Assembly: GCA_963920705.1 (NCBI GenBank)
Contig: CAWUCO010000263.1
Span: 1-64,000, forward strand
DNA: 64,000 bases
Source: Odiellus spinosus
Taxonomy: Eukaryota; Arthropoda; Arachnida; Opiliones; Phalangiidae
Reading direction: 5' to 3'
Shown: one piece after another, positions 27,525 to 41,300 of the stretch
Numbering within the stretch: position 1 is the stretch's first letter
How the letters are laid out: every line of letters begins with the position of its first letter
Translations under genes and position numbers: made by a program
The notes under the pieces: model-generated
Told to the model about the DNA's origin: nothing
Database searches by the model: none
What the model saw: only the letters and a program-made list of their open reading frames with translations

Positions 27525-30500
27525 TTTGATAGTTTTTAGATATTACATTTAATTTTTATTTGTAAAAAATAGACTATCTCAATTTTCTCGTTATATTTTA
27601 AACGATGAATTACATTCTGGTTCTTATATAAATATTTAAATATATTGGCTATGTACAAACACGGCAGTTGTTGGCAACGACCATATCACGTTGAATACAC
27701 CGGTTCTCGTCTGATCACCGAAGTTAAGCAGCGTCGAGCGCAGTTCGTACTTGGGAGGGGGACCGAGGGGGAACACTGCGTGTTGTTGTCCTTTTGATAG
27801 TTTTTAGATATTACATTTAATTTTTATTTGTAAAAAATAGACTATCTCAATTTTCTCGTTATATTTTAAACAATGAATTACATTCTGGTTCTTATATAAA
27901 TATTTAAATATATTGGCTATGTACAAACACGGCAGTTGTTGGCAACGACCATATCACGTTGAATACACCGGTTCTCGTCTGATCACCGAAGTTAAGCAGC
28001 GTCGAGCGCAGTTAGTACTTGGGAGGGGGACCACCTGGGAATACTGCGTGTTGTTGTCCTTTTGATAGTTTTTAGATATTACATTTAATTTTTATTTGTA
28101 AAAAATAGACTATCTCAATTTTCTCGTTATATTTTAAACCATGAATTACATTCTGGTTCTTATATAAATATTTAAATATATTGGCTATGTACAAACACGG
28201 CAGTTGTTGACAACGACCATATCACGTTGAATACACCGGTTCTCGTCTGATCACCGAAGTTAAGCAGCGTCGAGCGCAGTTAGTACTTGGGAGGGGGACC
28301 ACCTGGGAACACTGCGTGTTGTTGTCCTTTTGATAATTTTTAGATATTACATTTAATTTTTATTTGTAAAAAATAGATTATCTCAATTTTCTCGTTATAT
28401 TTTAAACAATGAATTACATTCTGGTTCTTATATAAATATTTAAATATATTGGCTATGTACAAACACGGCAGTTGTTGGCAACGACCATATCACGTTGAAT
28501 ACACCGGTTCTCGTCTGATCACCGAAGTTAAGCAGAGTCGAGCGCAGTTAGTACTTGGGAGGGGGACCACCTGGGAACACTGCGTGTTGTTGTCCTTTTG
28601 ATAGTTTTTAGATATTACATTTAATTTTTATTTGTAAAAAATAGACTATCTCAATTTTCTCGTTATATTTTAAACAATGAATTACATTCTGGTTCTTATA
28701 TAAATATTTAAATATATTGGCTATGTAAAAACACGGCAGTTGTTGGCAACGACCATATCACGTTGAATACACCGGTTCTCGTCTGATCACCGAAGTTAAG
28801 CAGCGTCGAGCGCAGTTAGTACTTGGGAGGGGGACCACCTGGTAACACTGCGTGTTGTTGTCCTTTTGATAGTTTTTAGATATTACATTTAATTTTTATT
28901 TGTAAAAAATAGACTATCTCAATTTTCTCGTTATATTTTAAACAATGAATTACATTCTGGTTCTTATATAAATATTTAAATATATTGGCTATGTACAAAC
29001 ACGGCAGTTGTTGGCCACGACCATATCACGTTGAATACACCGGTTCTCGTCTGATCACCGAAGTTAAGCAGCGTCGAGCGCAGTTAGTACTTGGGAGGGG
29101 GACCACCTGGGAACACTGCGTGTTGTTGTCCTTTTGATAGTTTTTAGATATTACATTTAATTTTTATTTGTAAAAAATAGACTATCTCAATTTTCTCGTT
29201 ATATTTTAAACAATGAATTACATTCTGGTTCTTATATAAATATTTAAATATATTGGCTATGTACAAACACGGCAGTTGTTGGCCACGACCATATCACGTT
29301 GAATACACCGGTTCTCGTCTGATCACCGAAGTTAAGCAGCGTCGAGCGCAGTTAGTACTTGGGAGGGGGACCACCTTGGAACACTGCGTGTTGTTGTCCT
29401 TTTGATAGTTTTTAGATATTACATTTAATTTTTATTTGTAAAAAATAGACTATCTCAATTTTCTCGTTATATTTTAAACGATGAATTACATTCTGGTTCT
29501 TATATAAATATTTAAATATATTGGCTATGTACAAACACGGCTGTTGTTGGCAACGACCATATCACGTTGAATACACCGGTTCTCGTCTGATCACCGAAGT
29601 TAAGCAGCGTCGAGCGCAGTTAGTACTTGGGAGGGGGACCACCTTGGAACACTGCGTGTTGTTGTCCTTTTGATAGTTTTTAGATATTACATTTAATTTT
29701 TATTTGTAAAAAATAGACTATCTCAATTTTCTCGTTATATTTTAAACGATGAATTACATTCTGGTTCTTATATAAATATTTAAATATATTGGCTATGTAC
29801 AAACACGGCAGTTGTTGGCAACGACCATATCACGTTGAATACACCGGTTCTCGTCTGATCACCGAAGTTAAGCAGCGTCGAGCGCAGTTAGTACTTGGGA
29901 GGGGGACCACCTGGGAACACTGCGTGTTGTTGTCCTTTTGATAGTTTTTAGATATTACATTTAATTTTTATTTGTAAAAAATAGACTATCTCAATTTTCT
30001 CGTTATATTTTAAACGATGAATTACATTCTGGTTCTTATATAAATATTTAAATATATTGGCTATGTACAAACACGGCAGTTGTTGGCAACGACCATATCA
30101 CGTTGAATACACCGGTTCTCGTCTGATCACCGAAGTTAAGCAGCGTCGAGCGCAGTTCGTACTTGGGAGGGGGACCGAGGGGGAACACTGCGTGTTGTTG
30201 TCCTTTTGATAGTTTTTAGATATTACATTTAATTTTTATTTGTAAAAAATAGACTATCTCAATTTTCTCGTTATATTTTAAACAATGAATTACATTCTGG
30301 TTCTTATATAAATATTTAAATATATTGGCTATGTACAAACACGGCAGTTGTTGGCAACGACCATATCACGTTGAATACACCGGTTCTCGTCTGATCACCG
30401 AAGTTAAGCAGCGTCGAGCGCAGTTAGTACTTGGGAGGGGGACCACCTGGGAATACTGCGTGTTGTTGTCCTTTTGATAGTTTTTAGATATTACATTTAA

Positions 30501-30620
30501 TTTTTATTTGTAAAAAATAGACTATCTCAATTTTCTCGTTATATTTTAAACCATGAATTACATTCTGGTTCTTATATAAATATTTAAATATATTGGCTAT
30601 GTACAAACACGGCAGTTGTT

Positions 30621-30738
30621 GACAACGACCATATCACGTTGAATACACCGGTTCTCGCTATCACCGAAGTTAAGCAGCGTCGAGCGCAGTTAGTACTTGG
30701 GAGGGGGACCACCTGGGAACACTGCGTGTTGTTGTCCT
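30621..30738 (+). rRNA. 5S rRNA: 118-nt 5S variant lacking T38 and G41 (gene 115)
   Basis: Where other genes read TCTCGTCTGATCACC, this reads TCTCGCTATCACC: one T and one G are missing around nt 38-41. This removes part of loop C and the G41 partner of C29 in helix III, a region contacted by TFIIIA and ribosomal protein L5 in other eukaryotes. It also has A2, which restores a Watson-Crick A2-U117 pair. The rest, including the terminator, is intact. I expect it to be impaired, but that is inference. Confidence 0.85.
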
Positions 30739-31958
30739 TTTGATAATTTTTAGATATTACATTTAATTTTTATTTGTAAAAAATAGATTATCTCAATTTT
30801 CTCGTTATATTTTAAACAATGAATTACATTCTGGTTCTTATATAAATATTTAAATATATTGGCTATGTACAAACACGGCAGTTGTTGGCAACGACCATAT
30901 CACGTTGAATACACCGGTTCTCGTCTGATCACCGAAGTTAAGCAGAGTCGAGCGCAGTTAGTACTTGGGAGGGGGACCACCTGGGAACACTGCGTGTTGT
31001 TGTCCTTTTGATAGTTTTTAGATATTACATTTAATTTTTATTTGTAAAAAATAGACTATCTCAATTTTCTCGTTATATTTTAAACAATGAATTACATTCT
31101 GGTTCTTATATAAATATTTAAATATATTGGCTATGTACAAACACGGCAGTTGTTGGCCACGACCATATCACGTTGAATACACCGGTTCTCGTCTGATCAC
31201 CGAAGTTAAGCAGCGTCGAGCGCAGTTAGTACTTGGGAGGGGGACCACCTGGGAACACTGCGTGTTGTTGTCCTTTTGATAGTTTTTAGATATTACATTT
31301 AATTTTTATTTGTAAAAAATAGATTATCTCAATTTTCTCGTTATATTTTAAACAATGAATTACATTCTGGTTCTTATATAAATATTTAAATATATTGGCT
31401 ATGTACAAACACGGCAGTTGTTGGCAACGACCATATCACGTTGAATACACCGGTTCTCGTCTGATCACCGAAGTTAAGCAGAGTCGAGCGCAGTTAGTAC
31501 TTGGGAGGGGGACCACCTGGGAACACTGCGTGTTGTTGTCCTTTTGATAGTTTTTAGATATTACATTTAATTTTTATTTGTAAAAAATAGACTATCTCAA
31601 TTTTCTCGTTATATTTTAAACAATGAATTACATTCTGGTTCTTATATAAATATTTAAATATATTGGCTATGTACAAACACGGCAGTTGTTGGCCACGACC
31701 ATATCACGTTGAATACACCGGTTCTCGTCTGATCACCGAAGTTAAGCAGCGTCGAGCGCAGTTAGTACTTGGGAGGGGGACCACCTGGGAACACTGCGTG
31801 TTGTTGTCCTTTTGATAGTTTTTAGATATTACATTTAATTTTTATTTGTAAAAAATAGATTATCTCAATTTTCTCGTTATATTTTAAACAATGAATTACA
31901 TTCTGGTTCTTATATAAATATTTAAATATATTGGCTATGTACAAACACGGCAGTTGTT

Positions 31959-32076
31959 GACAACGACCATATCACGTTGAATACACCGGTTCTCGCTATC
32001 ACCGAAGTTAAGCAGCGTCGAGCGCAGTTAGTACTTGGGAGGGGGACCACCTGGGAACACTGCGTGTTGTTGTCCT
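31959..32076 (+). rRNA. 5S rRNA: 118-nt 5S variant lacking T38 and G41 (gene 120)
   Basis: It has the same two missing bases and A2 as gene 115, five genes upstream. Its spacer has A before the ATG and ATAGATT, whereas gene 115 has C and ATAGACT. The same 5S variant therefore sits on two spacer types, so exchange or conversion has moved the gene and spacer separately. Confidence 0.85.
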
Positions 32077-35000
32077 TTTGATAATTTTTAGATATTACAT
32101 TTAATTTTTATTTGTAAAAAATAGATTATCTCAATTTTCTCGTTATATTTTAAACAATGAATTACATTCTGGTTCTTATATAAATATTTAAATATATTGG
32201 CTATGTACAAACACGGCAGTTGTTGGCAACGACCATATCACGTTGAATACACCGGTTCTCGTCTGATCACCGAAGTTAAGCAGAGTCGAGCGCAGTTAGT
32301 ACTTGGGAGGGGGACCACCTGGGAACACTGCGTGTTGTTGTCCTTTTGATAATTTTTAGATATTACATTTAATTTTTATTTGTAAAAAATAGATTATCTC
32401 AATTTTCTCGTTATATTTTAAACAATGAATTACATTCTGGTTCTTATATAAATATTTAAATATATTGGCTATGTACAAACACGGCAGTTGTTGGCAACGA
32501 CCATATCACGTTGAATACACCGGTTCTCGTCTGATCACCGAAGTTAAGCAGAGTCGAGCGCAGTTAGTACTTGGGAGGGGGACCACCTGGGAACACTGCG
32601 TGTTGTTGTCCTTTTGATAGTTTTTAGATATTACATTTAATTTTTATTTGTAAAAAATAGACTATCTCAATTTTCTCGTTATATTTTAAACGATGAATTA
32701 CATTCTGGTTCTTATATAAATATTTAAATATATTGGCTATGTACAAACACGGCAGTTGTTGGCAACGACCATATCACGTTGAATACACCGGTTCTCGTCT
32801 GATCACCGAAGTTAAGCAGCGTCGAGCGCAGTTCGTACTTGGGAGGGGGACCGAGGGGGAACACTGCGTGTTGTTGTCCTTTTGATAGTTTTTAGATATT
32901 ACATTTAATTTTTATTTGTAAAAAATAGACTATCTCAATTTTCTCGTTATATTTTAAACAATGAATTACATTCTGGTTCTTATATAAATATTTAAATATA
33001 TTGGCTATGTACAAACACGGCAGTTGTTGGCAACGACCATATCACGTTGAATACACCGGTTCTCGTCTGATCACCGAAGTTAAGCAGCGTCGAGCGCAGT
33101 TAGTACTTGGGAGGGGGACCACCTGGGAATACTGCGTGTTGTTGTCCTTTTGATAGTTTTTAGATATTACATTTAATTTTTATTTGTAAAAAATAGACTA
33201 TCTCAATTTTCTCGTTATATTTTAAACCATGAATTACATTCTGGTTCTTATATAAATATTTAAATATATTGGCTATGTACAAACACGGCAGTTGTTGACA
33301 ACGACCATATCACGTTGAATACACCGGTTCTCGTCTGATCACCGAAGTTAAGCAGCGTCGAGCGCAGTTAGTACTTGGGAGGGGGACCACCTGGGAACAC
33401 TGCGTGTTGTTGTCCTTTTGATAATTTTTAGATATTACATTTAATTTTTATTTGTAAAAAATAGATTATCTCAATTTTCTCGTTATATTTTAAACAATGA
33501 ATTACATTCTGGTTCTTATATAAATATTTAAATATATTGGCTATGTACAAACACGGCAGTTGTTGGCAACGACCATATCACGTTGAATACACCGGTTCTC
33601 GTCTGATCACCGAAGTTAAGCAGAGTCGAGCGCAGTTAGTACTTGGGAGGGGGACCACCTGGGAACACTGCGTGTTGTTGTCCTTTTGATAGTTTTTAGA
33701 TATTACATTTAATTTTTATTTGTAAAAAATAGACTATCTCAATTTTCTCGTTATATTTTAAACAATGAATTACATTCTGGTTCTTATATAAATATTTAAA
33801 TATATTGGCTATGTAAAAACACGGCAGTTGTTGGCAACGACCATATCACGTTGAATACACCGGTTCTCGTCTGATCACCGAAGTTAAGCAGCGTCGAGCG
33901 CAGTTAGTACTTGGGAGGGGGACCACCTGGTAACACTGCGTGTTGTTGTCCTTTTGATAGTTTTTAGATATTACATTTAATTTTTATTTGTAAAAAATAG
34001 ACTATCTCAATTTTCTCGTTATATTTTAAACAATGAATTACATTCTGGTTCTTATATAAATATTTAAATATATTGGCTATGTACAAACACGGCAGTTGTT
34101 GGCCACGACCATATCACGTTGAATACACCGGTTCTCGTCTGATCACCGAAGTTAAGCAGCGTCGAGCGCAGTTAGTACTTGGGAGGGGGACCACCTGGGA
34201 ACACTGCGTGTTGTTGTCCTTTTGATAGTTTTTAGATATTACATTTAATTTTTATTTGTAAAAAATAGACTATCTCAATTTTCTCGTTATATTTTAAACA
34301 ATGAATTACATTCTGGTTCTTATATAAATATTTAAATATATTGGCTATGTACAAACACGGCAGTTGTTGGCCACGACCATATCACGTTGAATACACCGGT
34401 TCTCGTCTGATCACCGAAGTTAAGCAGCGTCGAGCGCAGTTAGTACTTGGGAGGGGGACCACCTTGGAACACTGCGTGTTGTTGTCCTTTTGATAGTTTT
34501 TAGATATTACATTTAATTTTTATTTGTAAAAAATAGACTATCTCAATTTTCTCGTTATATTTTAAACGATGAATTACATTCTGGTTCTTATATAAATATT
34601 TAAATATATTGGCTATGTACAAACACGGCTGTTGTTGGCAACGACCATATCACGTTGAATACACCGGTTCTCGTCTGATCACCGAAGTTAAGCAGCGTCG
34701 AGCGCAGTTAGTACTTGGGAGGGGGACCACCTTGGAACACTGCGTGTTGTTGTCCTTTTGATAGTTTTTAGATATTACATTTAATTTTTATTTGTAAAAA
34801 ATAGACTATCTCAATTTTCTCGTTATATTTTAAACGATGAATTACATTCTGGTTCTTATATAAATATTTAAATATATTGGCTATGTACAAACACGGCAGT
34901 TGTTGGCAACGACCATATCACGTTGAATACACCGGTTCTCGTCTGATCACCGAAGTTAAGCAGCGTCGAGCGCAGTTAGTACTTGGGAGGGGGACCACCT

Positions 35001-35708
35001 GGGAACACTGCGTGTTGTTGTCCTTTTGATAGTTTTTAGATATTACATTTAATTTTTATTTGTAAAAAATAGACTATCTCAATTTTCTCGTTATATTTTA
35101 AACGATGAATTACATTCTGGTTCTTATATAAATATTTAAATATATTGGCTATGTACAAACACGGCAGTTGTTGGCAACGACCATATCACGTTGAATACAC
35201 CGGTTCTCGTCTGATCACCGAAGTTAAGCAGCGTCGAGCGCAGTTCGTACTTGGGAGGGGGACCGAGGGGGAACACTGCGTGTTGTTGTCCTTTTGATAG
35301 TTTTTAGATATTACATTTAATTTTTATTTGTAAAAAATAGACTATCTCAATTTTCTCGTTATATTTTAAACAATGAATTACATTCTGGTTCTTATATAAA
35401 TATTTAAATATATTGGCTATGTACAAACACGGCAGTTGTTGGCAACGACCATATCACGTTGAATACACCGGTTCTCGTCTGATCACCGAAGTTAAGCAGC
35501 GTCGAGCGCAGTTAGTACTTGGGAGGGGGACCACCTGGGAATACTGCGTGTTGTTGTCCTTTTGATAGTTTTTAGATATTACATTTAATTTTTATTTGTA
35601 AAAAATAGACTATCTCAATTTTCTCGTTATATTTTAAACCATGAATTACATTCTGGTTCTTATATAAATATTTAAATATATTGGCTATGTACAAACACGG
35701 CAGTTGTT

Positions 35709-35826
35709 GACAACGACCATATCACGTTGAATACACCGGTTCTCGCTATCACCGAAGTTAAGCAGCGTCGAGCGCAGTTAGTACTTGGGAGGGGGACCAC
35801 CTGGGAACACTGCGTGTTGTTGTCCT
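35709..35826 (+). rRNA. 5S rRNA: 118-nt 5S variant lacking T38 and G41 (gene 134)
   Basis: It is the counterpart of gene 115 in the second copy of the 18-unit duplication, exactly 5088 bp downstream, with the same C-type spacer before the gene. Confidence 0.85.
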
Positions 35827-37046
35827 TTTGATAATTTTTAGATATTACATTTAATTTTTATTTGTAAAAAATAGATTATCTCAATTTTCTCGTTATATTT
35901 TAAACAATGAATTACATTCTGGTTCTTATATAAATATTTAAATATATTGGCTATGTACAAACACGGCAGTTGTTGGCAACGACCATATCACGTTGAATAC
36001 ACCGGTTCTCGTCTGATCACCGAAGTTAAGCAGAGTCGAGCGCAGTTAGTACTTGGGAGGGGGACCACCTGGGAACACTGCGTGTTGTTGTCCTTTTGAT
36101 AGTTTTTAGATATTACATTTAATTTTTATTTGTAAAAAATAGACTATCTCAATTTTCTCGTTATATTTTAAACAATGAATTACATTCTGGTTCTTATATA
36201 AATATTTAAATATATTGGCTATGTACAAACACGGCAGTTGTTGGCCACGACCATATCACGTTGAATACACCGGTTCTCGTCTGATCACCGAAGTTAAGCA
36301 GCGTCGAGCGCAGTTAGTACTTGGGAGGGGGACCACCTGGGAACACTGCGTGTTGTTGTCCTTTTGATAGTTTTTAGATATTACATTTAATTTTTATTTG
36401 TAAAAAATAGATTATCTCAATTTTCTCGTTATATTTTAAACAATGAATTACATTCTGGTTCTTATATAAATATTTAAATATATTGGCTATGTACAAACAC
36501 GGCAGTTGTTGGCAACGACCATATCACGTTGAATACACCGGTTCTCGTCTGATCACCGAAGTTAAGCAGAGTCGAGCGCAGTTAGTACTTGGGAGGGGGA
36601 CCACCTGGGAACACTGCGTGTTGTTGTCCTTTTGATAGTTTTTAGATATTACATTTAATTTTTATTTGTAAAAAATAGACTATCTCAATTTTCTCGTTAT
36701 ATTTTAAACAATGAATTACATTCTGGTTCTTATATAAATATTTAAATATATTGGCTATGTACAAACACGGCAGTTGTTGGCCACGACCATATCACGTTGA
36801 ATACACCGGTTCTCGTCTGATCACCGAAGTTAAGCAGCGTCGAGCGCAGTTAGTACTTGGGAGGGGGACCACCTGGGAACACTGCGTGTTGTTGTCCTTT
36901 TGATAGTTTTTAGATATTACATTTAATTTTTATTTGTAAAAAATAGATTATCTCAATTTTCTCGTTATATTTTAAACAATGAATTACATTCTGGTTCTTA
37001 TATAAATATTTAAATATATTGGCTATGTACAAACACGGCAGTTGTT

Positions 37047-37164
37047 GACAACGACCATATCACGTTGAATACACCGGTTCTCGCTATCACCGAAGTTAAG
37101 CAGCGTCGAGCGCAGTTAGTACTTGGGAGGGGGACCACCTGGGAACACTGCGTGTTGTTGTCCT
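37047..37164 (+). rRNA. 5S rRNA: 118-nt 5S variant lacking T38 and G41 (gene 139)
   Basis: It is the counterpart of gene 120, 5088 bp downstream, with the same ATAGATT spacer. This is the last occurrence of the deletion in the window. Confidence 0.85.
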
Positions 37165-38384
37165 TTTGATAATTTTTAGATATTACATTTAATTTTTATT
37201 TGTAAAAAATAGATTATCTCAATTTTCTCGTTATATTTTAAACAATGAATTACATTCTGGTTCTTATATAAATATTTAAATATATTGGCTATGTACAAAC
37301 ACGGCAGTTGTTGGCAACGACCATATCACGTTGAATACACCGGTTCTCGTCTGATCACCGAAGTTAAGCAGAGTCGAGCGCAGTTAGTACTTGGGAGGGG
37401 GACCACCTGGGAACACTGCGTGTTGTTGTCCTTTTGATAGTTTTTAGATATTACATTTAATTTTTATTTGTAAAAAATAGACTATCTCAATTTTCTCGTT
37501 ATATTTTAAACAATGAATTACATTCTGGTTCTTATATAAATATTTAAATATATTGGCTATGTACAAACACGGCAGTTGTTGGCCACGACCATATCACGTT
37601 GAATACACCGGTTCTCGTCTGATCACCGAAGTTAAGCAGCGTCGAGCGCAGTTAGTACTTGGGAGGGGGACCACCTGGGAACACTGCGTGTTGTTGTCCT
37701 TTTGATAGTTTTTAGATATTACATTTAATTTTTATTTGTAAAAAATAGATTATCTCAATTTTCTCGTTATATTTTAAACAATGAATTACATTCTGGTTCT
37801 TATATAAATATTTAAATATATTGGCTATGTACAAACACGGCAGTTGTTGGCAACGACCATATCACGTTGAATACACCGGTTCTCGTCTGATCACCGAAGT
37901 TAAGCAGAGTCGAGCGCAGTTAGTACTTGGGAGGGGGACCACCTGGGAACACTGCGTGTTGTTGTCCTTTTGATAGTTTTTAGATATTACATTTAATTTT
38001 TATTTGTAAAAAATAGACTATCTCAATTTTCTCGTTATATTTTAAACAATGAATTACATTCTGGTTCTTATATAAATATTTAAATATATTGGCTATGTAC
38101 AAACACGGCAGTTGTTGGCCACGACCATATCACGTTGAATACACCGGTTCTCGTCTGATCACCGAAGTTAAGCAGCGTCGAGCGCAGTTAGTACTTGGGA
38201 GGGGGACCACCTGGGAACACTGCGTGTTGTTGTCCTTTTGATAGTTTTTAGATATTACATTTAATTTTTATTTGTAAAAAATAGACTATCTCAATTTTCT
38301 CGTTATATTTTAAACGATGAATTACATTCTGGTTCTTATATAAATATTTAAATATATTGGCTATGTACAAACACGGCAGTTGTT

Positions 38385-41300
38385 GGCAACGACCATATCA
38401 CGTTGAATACACCGGTTCTCATCTGATCACCGAAGTTAAGCAGCGTCGAGCGCAGTTAGTACTTGGGAGGGGGACCACCTGGGAACACTGCGTGTTGTTG
38501 TCCTTTTGATAGTTTTTAGATATTACATTTAATTTTTATTTGTAAAAAATAGACTATCTCAATTTTCTCGTTATATTTTAAACGATGAATTACATTCTGG
38601 TTCTTATATAAATATTTAAATATATTGGCTATGTACAAACACGGCAGTTGTTGGCAACGACCATATCACGTTGAATACACCGGTTCTCATCTGATCACCG
38701 AAGTTAAGCAGCGTCGAGCGCAGTTAGTACTTGGGAGGGGGACCACCTGGGAACACTGCGTGTTGTTGTCCTTTTGATAGTTTTTAGATATTACATATAA
38801 TTTTTATTTGTAAAAAATAGACTATCTCAATTTTCTCGTTATATTTTAAACAATGAATTACATTCTGGTTCTTATATAAATATTTAAATATATTGGCTAT
38901 TTACAAACACGGCAGTTGTTGGCCACGACCATATCACGTTGAATACACCGGTTCTCGTCTGATCACCGAAGTTAAGCAGCGTCGAGCGCAGTTAGTACTT
39001 GGGAGGGGGACCACCTGGGAACACTGCGTGTTGTTGTCCTTTTGATAGTTTTTAGATATTACATTTAATTTTTATTTGTAAAAAATAGACTATCTCAATT
39101 TTCTCGTTATATTTTAAACAATGAATTACATTCTGGTTCTTATATAAATATTTAAATATATTGGCTATGTACAAACACGGCAGTTGTTGGCCACGACCAT
39201 ATCACGTTGAATACACCGGTTCTCGTCTGATCACCGAAGTTAAGCAGCGTCGAGCGCAGTTAGTACTTGGGAGGGGGACCACCTGGGAACACTGCGTGTT
39301 GTTGTCCTTTTGATAGTTTTTAGATATTACATTTAATTTTTATTTGTAAAAAATAGACTATCTCAATTTTCTCGTTATATTTTAAACAATGAATTACATT
39401 CTGGTTCTTATATAAATATTTAAATATATTGGCTATGTACAAACACGGCAGTTGTTGGCCACGACCATATCACGTTGAATACACCGGTTCTCGTCTGATC
39501 ACCGAAGTTAAGCAGCGTCGAGCGCAGTTAGTACTTGGGAGGGGGACCACCTGGGAACACTGCGTGTTGTTGTCCTTTTGATAGTTTTTAGATATTACAT
39601 TTAATTTTTATTTGTAAAAAATAGACTATCTCAATTTTCTCGTTATATTTTAAACGATGAATTACATTCTGGTTCTTATATAAATATTTAAATATATTGG
39701 CTATGTACAAACACGGCAGTTGTTGGCAACGACCATATCACGTTGAATACACCGGTTCTCATCTGATCACCGAAGTTAAGCAGCGTCGAGCGCAGTTAGT
39801 ACTTGGGAGGGGGACCACCTGGGAACACTGCGTGTTGTTGTCCTTTTGATAGTTTTTAGATATTACATTTAATTTTTATTTGTAAAAAATAGACTATCTC
39901 AATTTTCTCGTTATATTTTAAACAATGAATTACATTCTGGTTCTTATATAAATATTTAAATATATTGGCTATTTACAAACACGGCAGTTGTTGGCCACGA
40001 CCATATCACGTTGAATACACCGGTTCTCGTCTGATCACCGAAGTTAAGCAGCGTCGAGCGCAGTTAGTACTTGGGAGGGGGACCACCTGGGAACACTGCG
40101 TGTTGTTGTCCTTTTGATAGTTTTTAGATATTACATTTAATTTTTATTTGTAAAAAATAGACTATCTCAATTTTCTCGTTATATTTTAAACAATGAATTA
40201 CATTCTGGTTCTTATATAAATATTTAAATATATTGGCTATGTACAAACACGGCAGTTGTTGGCCACGACCATATCACGTTGAATACACCGGTTCTCGTCT
40301 GATCACCGAAGTTAAGCAGCGTCGAGCGCAGTTAGTACTTGGGAGGGGGACCACCTTGGAACACTGCGTGTTGTTGTCCTTTTGATAGTTTTTAGATATT
40401 ACATTTAATTTTTATTTGTAAAAAATAGACTATCTCAATTTTCTCGTTATATTTTAAACGATGAATTACATTCTGGTTCTTATATAAATATTTAAATATA
40501 TTGGCTATGTACAAACACGGCAGTTGTTGGCAACGACCATATCACGTTGAATACACCGGTTCTCATCTGATCACCGAAGTTAAGCAGCGTCGAGCGCAGT
40601 TAGTACTTGGGAGGGGGACCACCTGGGAACACTGCGTGTTGTTGTCCTTTTGATAGTTTTTAGATATTACATTTAATTTTTATTTGTAAAAAATAGACTA
40701 TCTCAATTTTCTCGTTATATTTTAAACGATGAATTACATTCTGGTTCTTATATAAATATTTAAATATATTGGCTATGTACAAACACGGCAGTTGTTGGCA
40801 ACGACCATATCACGTTGAATACACCGGTTCTCATCTGATCACCGAAGTTAAGCAGCGTCGAGCGCAGTTAGTACTTGGGAGGGGGACCACCTGGGAACAC
40901 TGCGTGTTGTTGTCCTTTTGATAGTTTTTAGATATTACATTTAATTTTTATTTGTAAAAAATAGACTATCTCAATTTTCTCGTTATATTTTAAACAATGA
41001 ATTACATTCTGGTTCTTATATAAATATTTAAATATATTGGCTATTTACAAACACGGCAGTTGTTGGCCACGACCATATCACGTTGAATACACCGGTTCTC
41101 GTCTGATCACCGAAGTTAAGCAGCGTCGAGCGCAGTTAGTACTTGGGAGGGGGACCACCTGGGAACACTGCGTGTTGTTGTCCTTTTGATAGTTTTTAGA
41201 TATTACATTTAATTTTTATTTGTAAAAAATAGACTATCTCAATTTTCTCGTTATATTTTAAACAATGAATTACATTCTGGTTCTTATATAAATATTTAAA

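Larger units (their letters stand above)
27673..32612 (+). rRNA. 5S rRNA: 5S rRNA genes 104-122
   Basis: Starts: 27673 gam; 27941 T102; 28209 A2; 28477 A60; 28745 T99; 29013 C4; 29281 C4+T97; 29549 T97; 29817 ref; 30085 gam; 30353 T102; 30621 A2+del (118 nt); 30887 A60; 31155 C4; 31423 A60; 31691 C4; 31959 A2+del (118 nt); 32225 A60; 32493 A60. All are 120 nt except the two del genes. A60 (CAGAGTC for CAGCGTC) replaces the G18-C60 pair of helix II with G-A. Genes 104-121 are the first copy of the 18-unit duplication. Confidence 0.95.
27673..37432 (+). repeat. 18-unit segmental duplication within the array (genes 104-121 and 123-140)
   Basis: Eighteen consecutive genes have the same allele order in both copies: gam, T102, A2, A60, T99, C4, C4+T97, T97, ref, gam, T102, A2+del, A60, C4, A60, C4, A2+del, A60. 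First copy 27673-32344, second 32761-37432, offset 5088 bp (19 units less the two 2-nt deletions). One A60 gene (122) lies between them. The flank and spacer marks I compared also match. The order breaks at gene 122 versus 141 and at 103 versus 122. It is the largest repeat scale readable here. Confidence 0.92.
32761..38236 (+). rRNA. 5S rRNA: 5S rRNA genes 123-143
   Basis: Starts: 32761 gam; 33029 T102; 33297 A2; 33565 A60; 33833 T99; 34101 C4; 34369 C4+T97; 34637 T97; 34905 ref; 35173 gam; 35441 T102; 35709 A2+del; 35975 A60; 36243 C4; 36511 A60; 36779 C4; 37047 A2+del; 37313 A60; 37581 C4; 37849 A60; 38117 C4. Genes 123-140 are the second copy of the 18-unit duplication. From gene 135 the alternation A60, C4 continues to gene 143, so this two-unit motif has also expanded. 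After gene 139 neither gam, T102, A2 nor del is seen again. Confidence 0.95.
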
